DNA from: Brevundimonas poindexterae
Lineage (GTDB): Bacteria > Pseudomonadota > Alphaproteobacteria > Caulobacterales > Caulobacteraceae
Assembly: GCF_020524625.1 (NCBI RefSeq)
Contig: NZ_JAIVLL010000003.1
Coordinates: 180,442 to 244,441, forward strand
DNA length: 64,000 nt
Direction: 5' to 3'
Part shown: positions 44,929-53,006 of the stretch, in pieces
How the letters are laid out: the number at the start of each line of letters is the position of its first letter
How positions within the stretch are numbered: the first letter of the stretch is position 1
The notes under the pieces: generated by a model
The model's input: the letters and a program-made list of their open reading frames with translations, nothing else
Told to the model about the DNA's origin: nothing
Database searches by the model: none
Made by a program: the position numbers and the translations under genes

Positions 44929-45564
44929 CTACTGGCTGACCCAGAGGATGCGCCGCACCCAGGCGACGTCGGCGGCAGCAAGGGTGCGAGGCGGGAAGTC
45001 GGGATTGATCGACAGCAGCTTCAGGCCCCGGGCGTCACTGCGCCCGATCTCCTTGACCAGGGTCTCGCCCGAGCGCGTCCGCACGACGACGCGGTCGCCG
45101 CGCCGCACGGGGCGGGGTTCGGCATCGACGATCAGTTTGTCGCCGGGCCGGTAGAGGGGGGCCATCGACTCGCCCGAGACCTCGAGGCTGTAGAGGCCGT
45201 CGCGCGGCTGGGGCAGGTCGGTCTCCAGCCAGCCTTCGCCGGTCGGCAGGCCGGCCTCGTCGAAAAAGCCGTCCTGACCGGCCTGGGCCAGGCCCAGCAG
45301 CGGTACAGCGGCGGGCGGCTCGTCCGCATCCTCGGCAAGGCGCGCGAACTGGCCAAGCGACATTCCACAGACCGCCAGCACCCGCGTCAGGCTCTCGGTC
45401 GAGGGCCAGCGGGGACGGGCCTCGGGCGGTGGCCCCTGACGCTTGGACGGATTGAAGGCCGTGGGATCCAGTCCCGCGCGCCGCGCCAGCCCCGACGCGG
45501 TCAGCCCTTCGGCCCGTGCCAGACGGTCAATGCCGCGCCAGATCTGCACATGAGTGAGCGGCAC
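44929..45564 (-). CDS. S24-family (LexA/CI-type) helix-turn-helix transcriptional regulator
   Basis: A 211-residue repressor-like protein. N-terminal HTH (IDRLARAEGLTASGLARRAGLDPTAFNPSKR), a variable hinge, and an S24 peptidase domain. The putative cleavage site A95-G96 (GLAQAGQDGF), catalytic Ser S133 in VSGESMAPLYRPGD and Lys K171 in ETLVKEIGR are all present, so self-cleavage is possible. The start is GTG with a GGAGG ribosome site. It stands alone, not in a prophage. A CGAA-TCAC-TTCG dyad at 45579-45590 in its leader may be autoregulatory. Confidence 0.85.
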   Translation of the reverse strand: MPLTHVQIWRGIDRLARAEGLTASGLARRAGLDPTAFNPSKRQGPPPEARPRWPSTESLTRVLAVCGMSLGQFARLAEDADEPPAAVPLLGLAQAGQDGFFDEAGLPTGEGWLETDLPQPRDGLYSLEVSGESMAPLYRPGDKLIVDAEPRPVRRGDRVVVRTRSGETLVKEIGRSDARGLKLLSINPDFPPRTLAAADVAWVRRILWVSQ

Positions 45565-45691
45565 ACCGGCCCTCCGGACGAATCACTTCGGTTGGAGGTT
45601 ATAGGAAAAGATGCCCATGGTCGCGGGGGCGGCATCCGTCCTTCCGATCTGGCCGTACAGTGTTACGGTGATGGCGCATGGAGGGACGACG

Positions 45692-46744
45692 ATGCGGTAT
45701 CTGGCCGGACTGCTGTTTCTGATGATGCTGGCCCTGCCGGGTCGGGCAGCGGCGATTCCGCCGACGGTGCCGGCGGTGCTGGAGCGGCTGGCGGCGGTGC
45801 CGGACGGGTTTTCGGGCATTGTGGGGGCATGGCGTGACGGTCGGCCGGTGCATCTGTCGGCGCATGGCGAGGGCGGCTCGTCCTTCCGCGCCGTTCGATG
45901 GGCGTCGGTGACCAAGTCGGTCACGGCCGTGCTTGTGCTGCAGGAAGTGGACGCAGGGCGTCTGTCGCTGGATGCGCCTGTGTCGACATATCTTCCGGAC
46001 TGGCCGGTGAACGGCGATGCGACGCTGCGGCAGTTGCTGATGCATACGTCAGGGTTGGCCGATCTGAGCGCCACGCCGGACGTGGACGGCGACGGCATGG
46101 CCGACGTCTATCAGGGACAGGGGCCCGGCTGGCGTACCCTGTGCGAGGGGCCGGCCCGGGCGCCTGCGGGGTCGGGCTTCACCTACAATAACTGTGACTA
46201 CCGGGTGCTGGGGCTGGTGCTGGAAGCGGTGACCGGCGAGGATTTCGAGACCCTGGTCCGCACCCGGATCAGCGAGCCCCTGGGGCTGCGCAGCGTGCGC
46301 CTTGCGGCGAATGAACCGGTCAGCGAGGCCATTGACGGCACCCGCCCTGAGCCGCTCATCGACGTGTCGGTCTATGGGCCGGCGGGCGCGCTGTACGGCA
46401 GTGTCGAGGCGCTGCTGGCGTTCGATCAGGCGCTGATGGATGGACGGCTGATCTCGGACGCTGCGCGCGCCGAAATGTGGAAGGCCGGTCCGGAAACCGG
46501 ATACGGCGGGCTGTCGGTCTGGGTGTTTCCCGTCACCCTGACGGCCTGCGGAGTTGAGACGCGGGTGGTGGAGCGGCAGGGGGCCATTGGCGGCGTGCAG
46601 GTGCGCAACCTGATTCTGCCGGATCTGGATGTGGCCGTGGTGCTCTGGACCGATCAGGCGACGCTGGACCTTGGCCAGACCTGGTCAGGGGAGGGACTGA
46701 CTATCGACCTTCTGGCCGCCGTGGTCTGCGGGCAGGGCGGCTGA
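45692..46744 (+). CDS. Serine hydrolase of the beta-lactamase (class C)/esterase family
   Basis: A 350-residue exported protein: signal peptide MRYLAGLLFLMMLALPGRAAA, then the class C-type fold with SxxK nucleophile motif in WASVTKSVTAVLVLQ, the YxN motif in FTYNNCDYRVLG, and the LLMHTSGL motif. It is probably a D-aminopeptidase, esterase or beta-lactamase-like hydrolase; the substrate is not known. Start ATG 45692 with GGAGGG; an upstream in-frame ATG would bury the signal. Confidence 0.82.
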   Translation: MRYLAGLLFLMMLALPGRAAAIPPTVPAVLERLAAVPDGFSGIVGAWRDGRPVHLSAHGEGGSSFRAVRWASVTKSVTAVLVLQEVDAGRLSLDAPVSTYLPDWPVNGDATLRQLLMHTSGLADLSATPDVDGDGMADVYQGQGPGWRTLCEGPARAPAGSGFTYNNCDYRVLGLVLEAVTGEDFETLVRTRISEPLGLRSVRLAANEPVSEAIDGTRPEPLIDVSVYGPAGALYGSVEALLAFDQALMDGRLISDAARAEMWKAGPETGYGGLSVWVFPVTLTACGVETRVVERQGAIGGVQVRNLILPDLDVAVVLWTDQATLDLGQTWSGEGLTIDLLAAVVCGQGG

Positions 46745-46748
46745 CAGC

Positions 46749-47177
46749 CTATTCCAGACCCGCTGCCTTGCGCTCCTGCCAGACCCAGAAGGTGCCGACG
46801 GCCAGCGCGATCAGGACGCCATATCCTGCGAGATTGATGACGGTGTAGTAGGACGAGATCGGAGGCCGCACATCAAGGGTCATGAGGATGTGCGCGGTGA
46901 CCACCAGCAACTGCGAGGCACAGGCCCAGGTGGGCCAGGTGCGGTGGGATTTCCAGACGAGGCCGCCGAGGACCAACAGCATGACGACATCGATGGCCAT
47001 CATGCTCCATTGGGCACCGTAGAGATTGCTGTCCATCTGAACGAGCAGCGAGGCGAGCCAGCCCAAACCATAGGCGCCCGCCGCAATACGCTCGGTTTCC
47101 TCGCCCTTCAGGAAGGCGAAGCCCAGCACCAGCACGATAACGACTGCACCAATCTGGGCCGGCAGGGTGTCAAACAT
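46749..47177 (-). CDS. Membrane protein of unknown function
   Basis: A 142-residue protein with four to five hydrophobic helices (IGAVVIVLVLGFAFL, AAGAYGLGWLASLL, MMAIDVVMLLVLGGLVW, CASQLLVVTAHILM, VINLAGYGVLIALAVGTFW). No motif recognised. ATG 47177 with a G-rich ribosome site; convergent with the hydrolase gene. Confidence 0.62.
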   Translation of the reverse strand: MFDTLPAQIGAVVIVLVLGFAFLKGEETERIAAGAYGLGWLASLLVQMDSNLYGAQWSMMAIDVVMLLVLGGLVWKSHRTWPTWACASQLLVVTAHILMTLDVRPPISSYYTVINLAGYGVLIALAVGTFWVWQERKAAGLE

Positions 47178-47267
47178 GAAATCGCCCCCCGAGCGAAACA
47201 CTCAGAGGGCGATCATGCATTGAATTTCGCCTGACCGGAATGAGCCAAGCTAAACATTACGCCGAAT

Positions 47268-47621
47268 TCAGGCGACGCGGAGGTGGCCCTTGGTCGGCGG
47301 AGTACCCCCCACCGGGGTCTCCCAATCGTCGGGCTTGTTCACCGGGCCGACAGCGTAAACGCCCCAGCCCAGCTTGCGGTGATCCTTTTGCAGCTCGGCG
47401 TGGCAGGCGACGATCGCCGTGCGGGCTTCGCTGAGGGCCGCGATGGTTTCCATGGCCTTGGCCTGGCTGCCGGCGCCGGCCACCGGCGAGATTTCGAGTA
47501 CCGTGCGGGCGCCGATCATGGACTGGACGAGGGTGGTCGTCTGGGTGATGGCCGCGTCGATGGCCTTTTCGGTGGCGTGCAGTTCTTTCGCCACGCCGGC
47601 GACAACCTGAGTTCTGTCCAT
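47268..47621 (-). CDS. Tandem paralog A, conserved small protein of unknown function
   Basis: A 117-residue soluble protein, mostly helical (AKELHATEKAIDAAITQTTTLVQSM..., LSEARTAIVACHAELQKDHRKLG), ending in a Pro/Gly-rich tail YAVGPVNKPDDWETPVGGTPP. It shares AIDAA, the LSxAR helix and the GPVxKPxD tail with the neighbouring gene at 47655, so the two arose by duplication. GGAGG ribosome site. Function unknown. Confidence 0.75.
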   Translation of the reverse strand: MDRTQVVAGVAKELHATEKAIDAAITQTTTLVQSMIGARTVLEISPVAGAGSQAKAMETIAALSEARTAIVACHAELQKDHRKLGWGVYAVGPVNKPDDWETPVGGTPPTKGHLRVA

Positions 47622-47654
47622 GAAAACCTCCTACCAACTACGGTAAAGAAAGTC

Positions 47655-48029
47655 TTAACACGGTTCGCTGTTCCGGGAAATGCCTGTTTCACGCGAAATG
47701 ACACCGGTGACCCCACCACCGATCGGAGGCTCATCACCGGGCTTGTCGACCGGCCCGACGGCGAGGGGATCAAGGCCGAGCGCCCGGGCGAGGGCGGCCA
47801 GTCGTTCGTGGGTTTTGACGATGTGTCCCCGTGCCTGGGACAGGGCGACCACCGACTGGGCGGTTTCCTCAAACGCCTTCTGGCCGGTGACGGCCGACAG
47901 ATAGGCTTCCGAACGGGCCTCGGGCAGGTAGGCGGCGAGGCGGGCGGTCTCGATCAGGGCGGCGTCAATCGCAGCCTCAGCCGCATACAGGCGCCCGGCC
48001 AGGGTCTGGCCGATGTCGGAACGGTTCAT
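47655..48029 (-). CDS. Tandem paralog B, conserved small protein of unknown function
   Basis: A 124-residue homologue of the gene at 47268 and its upstream neighbour in the same operon (33-base gap). Shared features are EAAIDAALIETARL, a central VTGQKAFEETAQSVVALSQARGHIVKTHERL helix and a C-terminal LAVGPVDKPGDEPPIGGG tail. ATG 48029 has a GGGGAG ribosome site; an upstream ATG at 48071 is unlikely. A GTGGC-TGAGC-GCCAC hairpin (48045-48059) lies in its leader. Function unknown. Confidence 0.75.
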   Translation of the reverse strand: MNRSDIGQTLAGRLYAAEAAIDAALIETARLAAYLPEARSEAYLSAVTGQKAFEETAQSVVALSQARGHIVKTHERLAALARALGLDPLAVGPVDKPGDEPPIGGGVTGVISRETGISRNSEPC

Positions 48030-48044
48030 ATGCAATCTCCCCCC

Positions 48045-48059
48045 GTGGCTGAGCGCCAC
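48045..48059. terminator. Hairpin between the thioesterase gene and paralog B
   Basis: GTGGC (48045-48049), a 5-base loop, GCCAC (48055-48059). It follows the thioesterase stop at 48095 and lies 15 bases before paralog B's ATG, so it may end the upstream transcript or affect translation of B. There is no T-run. Confidence 0.35.
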
Positions 48060-48094
48060 AAGAGGATGCAACCATGACTAATTACCGATTACAA

Positions 48095-48490
48095 CTAAAA
48101 GCTGTCTTCCAGCAGGAAGTGGGCGGTGAGGGCCGCGATCGGCTGGGCCTCGTCCTCCTGCCAGGCCTCGGCCAGCACATGGGCCACGCGACGGCCGGCC
48201 TTATTGATTCGGGCCCGGGCCTGGACGTTTTGCGGACGGCCCGGGCGCAAATAGGCCACCGAGACATTGATCGGGCGGGGCAGGTGCATGCCGGGAAAGC
48301 TCTCGGCCACCTGGGCCATGGCGGTGATCTCAAGCAGGGCGGCGGTGGAGCCTCCGTGCAGGGCCGGCAGCATGGGATTGCCGATCAGGTGGTCGGAGAA
48401 AGGCATGGTGACGGTCAGGACCTCGGCCTCCTGCTCGACCGTCAGGCCGAGGAAGCGGGCATAGGGCATGGCGTCGATGACGCGGCTCAT
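48095..48490 (-). CDS. PaaI-type hotdog-fold thioesterase
   Basis: A 131-residue hotdog protein with the PaaI-like active-site loop GNPMLPALHGGSTAALLEITAMAQVAE and a C-terminal strand TAHFLLEDSF. It probably hydrolyses an acyl-CoA or aryl-CoA thioester. It overlaps the second hotdog gene by four bases (ATGA), so the two are coupled and may form a heteromer. Confidence 0.84.
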   Translation of the reverse strand: MSRVIDAMPYARFLGLTVEQEAEVLTVTMPFSDHLIGNPMLPALHGGSTAALLEITAMAQVAESFPGMHLPRPINVSVAYLRPGRPQNVQARARINKAGRRVAHVLAEAWQEDEAQPIAALTAHFLLEDSF

Positions 48491-48948
48491 TCGCCCGCCT
48501 CCGCGCGCGACCGGCGCTCAGGCCGGGCGGTGGTGAGGATGTAGGCGGACTGGGCGGCGGCAACCGGGTCGTCGGGCGCGTCCTCGAACGCCCAGGCGCG
48601 CACGAAGGCGATGGACCGGGTGAGCCGGTAGCAGCGGGCCTCGGCGATCAGGTCGGTGCGCGGCCGGGCCGGGCGCATATAGTCGACGCGCAGATCCAGG
48701 GTGGCCAGCGGCTTGAAGTTATCCAGCGCCACCCAGACGGCCAGCCCGCCGACATGATCGAGCAGGGTGGTGACGACGCCGCCCGCGATCACGCCGGCTT
48801 CCGGATCTCCGACCAGATCTTCGCGCCAGGGGACGCGGATCCGCACGCGGTCCCCGTCCAGCGAGTCATAGGTGAAGCCGAGCGCGTGGGTATGAGCCGC
48901 GCCGGAGGCCAGTTGCGGGAGTATGGGGGCGATCGCAGGAAGGTCCAT
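48487..48948 (-). CDS. PaaI-type hotdog-fold thioesterase, second of a coupled pair
   Basis: A 153-residue hotdog protein with GFTYDSLDGDRVRIRVPWREDLVGDPEAGVIAGGVVTTLLDHVGGLAV, where GVIAGGVVTTLLDH marks the active-site helix. The C-terminus AQSAYILTT closes the fold. It is followed by the thioesterase at 48095. The substrate is unknown. Confidence 0.83.
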   Translation of the reverse strand: MDLPAIAPILPQLASGAAHTHALGFTYDSLDGDRVRIRVPWREDLVGDPEAGVIAGGVVTTLLDHVGGLAVWVALDNFKPLATLDLRVDYMRPARPRTDLIAEARCYRLTRSIAFVRAWAFEDAPDDPVAAAQSAYILTTARPERRSRAEAGE

Positions 48949-48991
48949 GCCCCGTGCTTATCGCGCCGGGCCGGTCCTGCAAATGGCGCGA

Positions 48992-50623
48992 TCAGCCCGC
49001 GGCAGCCTGCGGACCTTCGGCTTCGGCCTCAGCCTCGTCTTCGGCAGCCCCGGCGGAGAGGGCCGCATTCATCGCGTGGCGCAGACGTTCGGGCTTGATC
49101 GGTTTTTCGACCACTGCCGCCATACCGGCCGCCAGATAGCGGCGGGCGTCCTCCGGATCGGCATTGGCGGTCAGGGCCACGATCGGCACCTGTTGCATCG
49201 GCCCCTTGAGCGCGCGGATCGCCTGGGTGGCCTGCAGGCCGTCCATGCGCGGCATCTTGATGTCCATCAGCACCAGATCGAAATCGCGGGCCTTGATGGC
49301 GTCCAGCGCCTCCATGCCGTCCTCGGCGGTCTCGGACGTACAGCCGAACATTTCGCACAGCGCCTGGGCGACGACCCGGTTGGTGGCGTTGTCATCCACG
49401 ATCAGAATGTGAGGATTGGCGAGGGAGTCGGCGTCCATCATATCGGATACATTGCTCTCGGTCTCGACCGGACGCTCGGCACGCTCGGCCGAGATGTCAA
49501 AGGCGAAGGTGGCCCCGCGGCCGGGGTTGTTCTCTGCCCAGATGCGACCGTCCAGGCGATCCATGATCTGGCGGCAGATCGCCAGGCCGAGGCCGGCGCC
49601 GTCCGGACCGGAGCCATGGACGAAGGGTTCGAAGATGTCGTCGACACGATCCGCCGCGACGCCCGGTCCGTCGTCGCGGATGCGGGCCTGCATGACGACG
49701 CGGTCGCCGTCCAGCCAGGCCTTCAGACCGGCCTCGACCATGCCGTTGCGGGCGAACTTCAGGGCGTTGCCGATCAGATGGTTGAAGATCTGGCGGATCC
49801 GGACCGGGTCGATCATGGCCGCGAGTTCGGTGTCGCCCTCATAGCTGACGACCAGATGGACGTTGTCCTGGGCCGCGCGCGGCTCCCAGTGGGCAGCCAG
49901 CTCGTCCATCAGGGCGCGGAGCGGGGTGGCCTGGGGGGTCATGTCCAGTTCGCCGGCCTGGGCCCGCGAGAGGTCCAGGGCGTCCTGAAGTATCTGCAAC
50001 AGCGTGTCGGCCGAGTCGACGATCGTCTGGACGTGAGACTGGGACGCAGGATTGAGCGGCTGGCGACGCAGCAGCTCGGCGACGGCCAGAACGCCGTTCA
50101 GGGGCGTCCGCAGCTCATGGCTCATGACGGACAGGAATTGGCTCTTGGCCCGGGCCGCGGCGAGCGCCTGGGTACGGCTGTCCGCCGCCTCGCGCGCCTG
50201 CGCGGTCAGTTCGACATTCTTCAGCCGTTGTTCGTCATTGATGGCCTTGAGCAGGGCGATGACCGTTCCCACGCCCCGGTAGCGGCCTTCATAGGTGACG
50301 ATGAAGCCGCGGGTCAGCGCGCCCGGTCCCGAGCCCATAATGGCGTCGCAGAAGCTGTCGATGCGCACACCGGCGTCCACCACCGAGGGCTCCGGGTCCA
50401 TGACCTCGGTGACGGGGCGGTTGCTGTAGAGGGCGTGGCCCAGCGGGCCGGCAATCTTCAGGAGAAAAGCGTTTCGTTCGATCAGGCCGACCGGTCGACC
50501 GTCCTTGACCACCGGTATCACCAGCAGGTCAGGTTCAGCCTTGAAGCGGGCAAAGACCTCCGCCCCGACCGTCTCGGGTGAGACCGGCACAGCCTTCTCG
50601 GTCAGTCTTTCGATCGTCGGCAT
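48992..50623 (-). CDS. Hybrid histidine kinase with CBS-like N-terminal sensor
   Basis: A 543-residue soluble hybrid kinase. Residues 1-125 have two CBS-like repeats (FKAEPDLLVIPVVKDGRPVGLIERNAFLLKIA and ALTRGFIVTYEGRYRGVGTVIALLKA), suggesting sensing of a nucleotide. HisKA with H169 in VMSHELRTPLNGVLA, HATPase_c with N286 (GNALKFARNG), DDGPGV and GAGLGLAICRQ, and a receiver with D454 in VLMDIKMPRMDG follow. The C-terminus is Ala/Glu-rich and acidic. ATG 50623. No partner regulator is adjacent. Confidence 0.9.
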   Translation of the reverse strand: MPTIERLTEKAVPVSPETVGAEVFARFKAEPDLLVIPVVKDGRPVGLIERNAFLLKIAGPLGHALYSNRPVTEVMDPEPSVVDAGVRIDSFCDAIMGSGPGALTRGFIVTYEGRYRGVGTVIALLKAINDEQRLKNVELTAQAREAADSRTQALAAARAKSQFLSVMSHELRTPLNGVLAVAELLRRQPLNPASQSHVQTIVDSADTLLQILQDALDLSRAQAGELDMTPQATPLRALMDELAAHWEPRAAQDNVHLVVSYEGDTELAAMIDPVRIRQIFNHLIGNALKFARNGMVEAGLKAWLDGDRVVMQARIRDDGPGVAADRVDDIFEPFVHGSGPDGAGLGLAICRQIMDRLDGRIWAENNPGRGATFAFDISAERAERPVETESNVSDMMDADSLANPHILIVDDNATNRVVAQALCEMFGCTSETAEDGMEALDAIKARDFDLVLMDIKMPRMDGLQATQAIRALKGPMQQVPIVALTANADPEDARRYLAAGMAAVVEKPIKPERLRHAMNAALSAGAAEDEAEAEAEGPQAAAG

Positions 50624-50767
50624 AACTGACCGATACTCCCTCAACTGGAAGTCAGGCTTAGCCCACAACCATTTTCAGAATGGTAAATAGCGGAAACGAC
50701 CGTTTTCACGCCCCATTTTCGACGTTTTTGCATCGTCCCGCCCCGGGGTGTATGAGGCGAACTTCCC

Positions 50768-50786
50768 AGCCTCTCCGGGCTTTTTT
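50768..50786 (+). terminator. Terminator-like hairpin in the queC leader
   Basis: AGCC (50768-50771), loop TCTCCG, GGCT (50778-50781) runs straight into six T residues (50781-50786). The stem is short, so confidence is limited. It lies 40 bases before the queC ATG and could be an attenuator rather than a terminator. The rest of the 202-base gap (50624-50825) holds an ACCATT-TTCAG-AATGGT dyad (50668-50684) but no gene. Confidence 0.35.
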
Positions 50787-50825
50787 GTGCATGCGCGCGG
50801 CCAGCCGGCCGACCGCAGATTTGTC

Positions 50826-51542
50826 ATGAGCGCTTTCGACCGACAGCCCGCCGCCTCGGCCCTCGTCCTGTTTTCGGGCGGGCAGGACAGCGCGACCTGC
50901 CTCGCATGGGCGCTGGATCGCTATGAGCGGGTCGAGACGGTCGGCTTTGACTATGGACAGCGACACGCGGTCGAGATGCAGGCGCGGCTGGCTGTACGGG
51001 CGGGCATGGCCGGGGCGCTGCCGAACCGGGCGGAGCGTCTGGGCGAGGACCATGTCGTCGACCTGACCGGCTATGGCGCCATCGCCGAGAGCGCGCTGAC
51101 AGCCGACAAGGCCATGGAGATGGATGCCCGGGGCCTGCCGACCACCTTTGTGCCAGGGCGCAATCTGGTGTTCCTGAGCGTCGCTGCGGCGCTGGCCGAC
51201 CGGCGCGGGCTGGACGTGCTGGTGGGCGGCATGTGCGAGACGGATTTCTCGGGCTATCCCGACTGTCGCCGGGACACGATCGACGCCATGGAGCGAGCGT
51301 TGTCGCTGGGCCTGGACAAGCCGGTGCGGATCGAGACACCGCTGATGGCCCTGACGAAGGCCGAGACCTGGGCGCTGGCCGACCGGATCGGAGGCGAGGC
51401 GCTGGTCGAACTGATCCTCGAGGCCAGCCATACCTGCTACCGGGGCGACCGGTCGGAGCGGCATGCCTGGGGCTATGGGTGTGGCACCTGCCCGGCGTGT
51501 GAGCTCCGGGCGCGGGGCCATGCCGAATGGGTGGCCTCATGA
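50826..51542 (+). CDS. queC: 7-cyano-7-deazaguanine (preQ0) synthase
   Basis: A 238-residue PP-loop ATPase that turns 7-carboxy-7-deazaguanine into preQ0. The [11 protein letters not shown]-loop and [10 protein letters not shown] are at the start, [14 protein letters not shown] in the middle, and the zinc site HTCYRG...[12 protein letters not shown] at the end. ATG 50826; no strong ribosome site. Its stop overlaps queE (ATGA), so queC-queE-queD form an operon. Confidence 0.95.
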   Translation: MSAFDRQPAASALVLFSGGQDSATCLAWALDRYERVETVGFDYGQRHAVEMQARLAVRAGMAGALPNRAERLGEDHVVDLTGYGAIAESALTADKAMEMDARGLPTTFVPGRNLVFLSVAAALADRRGLDVLVGGMCETDFSGYPDCRRDTIDAMERALSLGLDKPVRIETPLMALTKAETWALADRIGGEALVELILEASHTCYRGDRSERHAWGYGCGTCPACELRARGHAEWVAS

Positions 51543-52171
51543 CCTATTCGGTCAAGGAGACCTTCCTGACGGTGCAGGGCGAGGGCGGACAGGCGGGGCG
51601 CGTCGCGGTTTTCCTGCGCTTTGCCGGCTGCAATCTGTGGAGCGGACGCGAGCAGGACCGTGCGCAGGCCGTCTGCACCTTCTGCGATACCGACTTTGTC
51701 GGCACGGGCGGCGACGGCGGGGGCAAGTTCCCAACGGCCGAGGGGCTGGCGGACCATGTGGCCGGCTTCTGGAGCGGGCAGGGCGGGCAACCGCTGGTCG
51801 TTTGCACGGGGGGCGAGCCGCTGCTGCAGCTGGATGAGGCCCTGATCGCGGCCCTGCACGAGCGCGGCTTTGACATCGCGGTCGAGACCAATGGCACGAT
51901 CGCGGCGCCTGACGGCATCGACTGGATCTGCGTCAGCCCCAAGGCCGATGCGCCGGTGGTGCAGACCACCGGGCAGGAACTGAAGCTGGTCTATCCGCAG
52001 GCAGCGGCCCGGCCTGAGCGGTTCGCCGACCTCGATTTCGAACGATTCTGGCTGCAGCCGATGGATGGTCCCGATGCGGCGGCCAATACGGCGGCGGCCT
52101 TCGACTACTGCCTGACCCACCCCCAGTGGCGCCTGAGCGTCCAGACCCACAAATTCATTGGCGTGCGTTGA
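51539..52171 (+). CDS. queE: 7-carboxy-7-deazaguanine synthase (radical SAM)
   Basis: A 210-residue QueE. The iron-sulphur cysteines are spaced CX14CX2C (GCNLWSG...VCTFCDTDF) rather than the usual CX3CX2C; this variant is known in some QueE enzymes. [13 protein letters not shown] and [22 protein letters not shown] are further QueE motifs. It converts 6-carboxytetrahydropterin to 7-carboxy-7-deazaguanine. ATG overlaps the queC stop. Confidence 0.93.
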   Translation: MTYSVKETFLTVQGEGGQAGRVAVFLRFAGCNLWSGREQDRAQAVCTFCDTDFVGTGGDGGGKFPTAEGLADHVAGFWSGQGGQPLVVCTGGEPLLQLDEALIAALHERGFDIAVETNGTIAAPDGIDWICVSPKADAPVVQTTGQELKLVYPQAAARPERFADLDFERFWLQPMDGPDAAANTAAAFDYCLTHPQWRLSVQTHKFIGVR

Positions 52172-52539
52172 TGCCCACCTTCGAGATCACCAAACAGGCC
52201 ACCTTCGACGCGGCTCACCACTTTCCGAACGAGCCGGAGGGCAGCATCTATCGCCGGGTGCACGGCCATTCGTTCACGGTCGAGGCGACGGTTCGGTCAG
52301 AGACCCTGGACGCCGAGCACGGCTGGGTCGCCGATCTGGGCGCGCTGGATCGCGCCTTGAAGGCCGCGGCCGAGGAATTGGATCACGGCATGCTGAATGA
52401 AAAGCCGGGGCTGGAACTGCCCAGCCTTGAGAACCTGTGCCTGTGGTTCGCCAACCGGCTAAAGCCGGAATGGCCGGGGCTGTGCCGCATCCAGGTGGCC
52501 CGCCCGACCATCCACGAACGGTGTGTGCTGACGCTGTGA
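52171..52539 (+). CDS. queD: 6-pyruvoyl-tetrahydropterin/6-carboxytetrahydropterin synthase family (QueD-like)
   Basis: A 122-residue T-fold protein of the QueD family. The zinc ligands are visible as H16 or H17 (FDAAHHF), H31 and H33 (RRVHGHSF), with LDHGMLNE and THERC-like PTIHERCVLTL later. The Cys that normally lies four residues before HGH in QueD is Tyr27 here (SIYRRVHGH). It would make 6-carboxytetrahydropterin if functional; another cysteine occurs in HERC. One-base overlap with queE (TGATG). Confidence 0.9.
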   Translation: MPTFEITKQATFDAAHHFPNEPEGSIYRRVHGHSFTVEATVRSETLDAEHGWVADLGALDRALKAAAEELDHGMLNEKPGLELPSLENLCLWFANRLKPEWPGLCRIQVARPTIHERCVLTL

Positions 52540-53006
52540 TCACCCTCAGGGCCATGCGCGAGGGCGATGCGGAGGCCATGGCCGGGGTCTATCGACGGTC
52601 CGTGCGGGCGCTGGGCGCGCGGGACTACACTCCTGAGCAGGTTGATGCCTGGGCCAGCCGGGGGCCGGATGCCGCGCGCTTTCGCCAGAAGATCGGCGAT
52701 GGGCGCCAGGGCTGGGTCGCCATCGATCCCGAAAGCCATATCTGCGGGTTCGTCGATCTGGAAGCCGACGGCCATGTGGACTTCCTCTATGTGGACCCGG
52801 AACAGGCAGGGCAGGGGGTCGCGGGGCGGCTGCTGGCGCAGGTGGAACAGGCCGCCCGGTCAGCGGGTTTGACGCGTCTGTATGTCGAGGCGAGCGAGAC
52901 CGCGCGGCCGGTCTTCGAGCGGCATGGCTATAGCGCCAACAAGCGGCGCGAATTCCAGATTGGCGACGTCGCGATCCACAACTACGCCATGGAACGGACG
53001 CTCTAG
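52536..53006 (+). CDS. GNAT-family N-acetyltransferase
   Basis: A 156-residue acetyltransferase. It shows ITLRAMREGDAEAMAGVYRRSVRALG at the start and the acetyl-CoA site VDFLYVDPEQAGQGVAGRLLAQVEQAAR. The FERHGYSANKRREFQIGDVAIHNYAMERTL ending is typical of YafP/YiiD-like GNATs. The GTG start overlaps the queD stop by four bases, so it may be co-transcribed with the queuosine operon without obvious connection. Confidence 0.82.
   Translation: MITLRAMREGDAEAMAGVYRRSVRALGARDYTPEQVDAWASRGPDAARFRQKIGDGRQGWVAIDPESHICGFVDLEADGHVDFLYVDPEQAGQGVAGRLLAQVEQAARSAGLTRLYVEASETARPVFERHGYSANKRREFQIGDVAIHNYAMERTL

Noticed and set aside
44929..45564. Prophage or mobile island marked by the S24 repressor
   Set aside because: No integrase, phage structural gene or att-like repeat is near.
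50624..50825. preQ1 riboswitch before queC
   Set aside because: The conserved preQ1 aptamer sequences are not visible; only a weak stem and T-run are seen.
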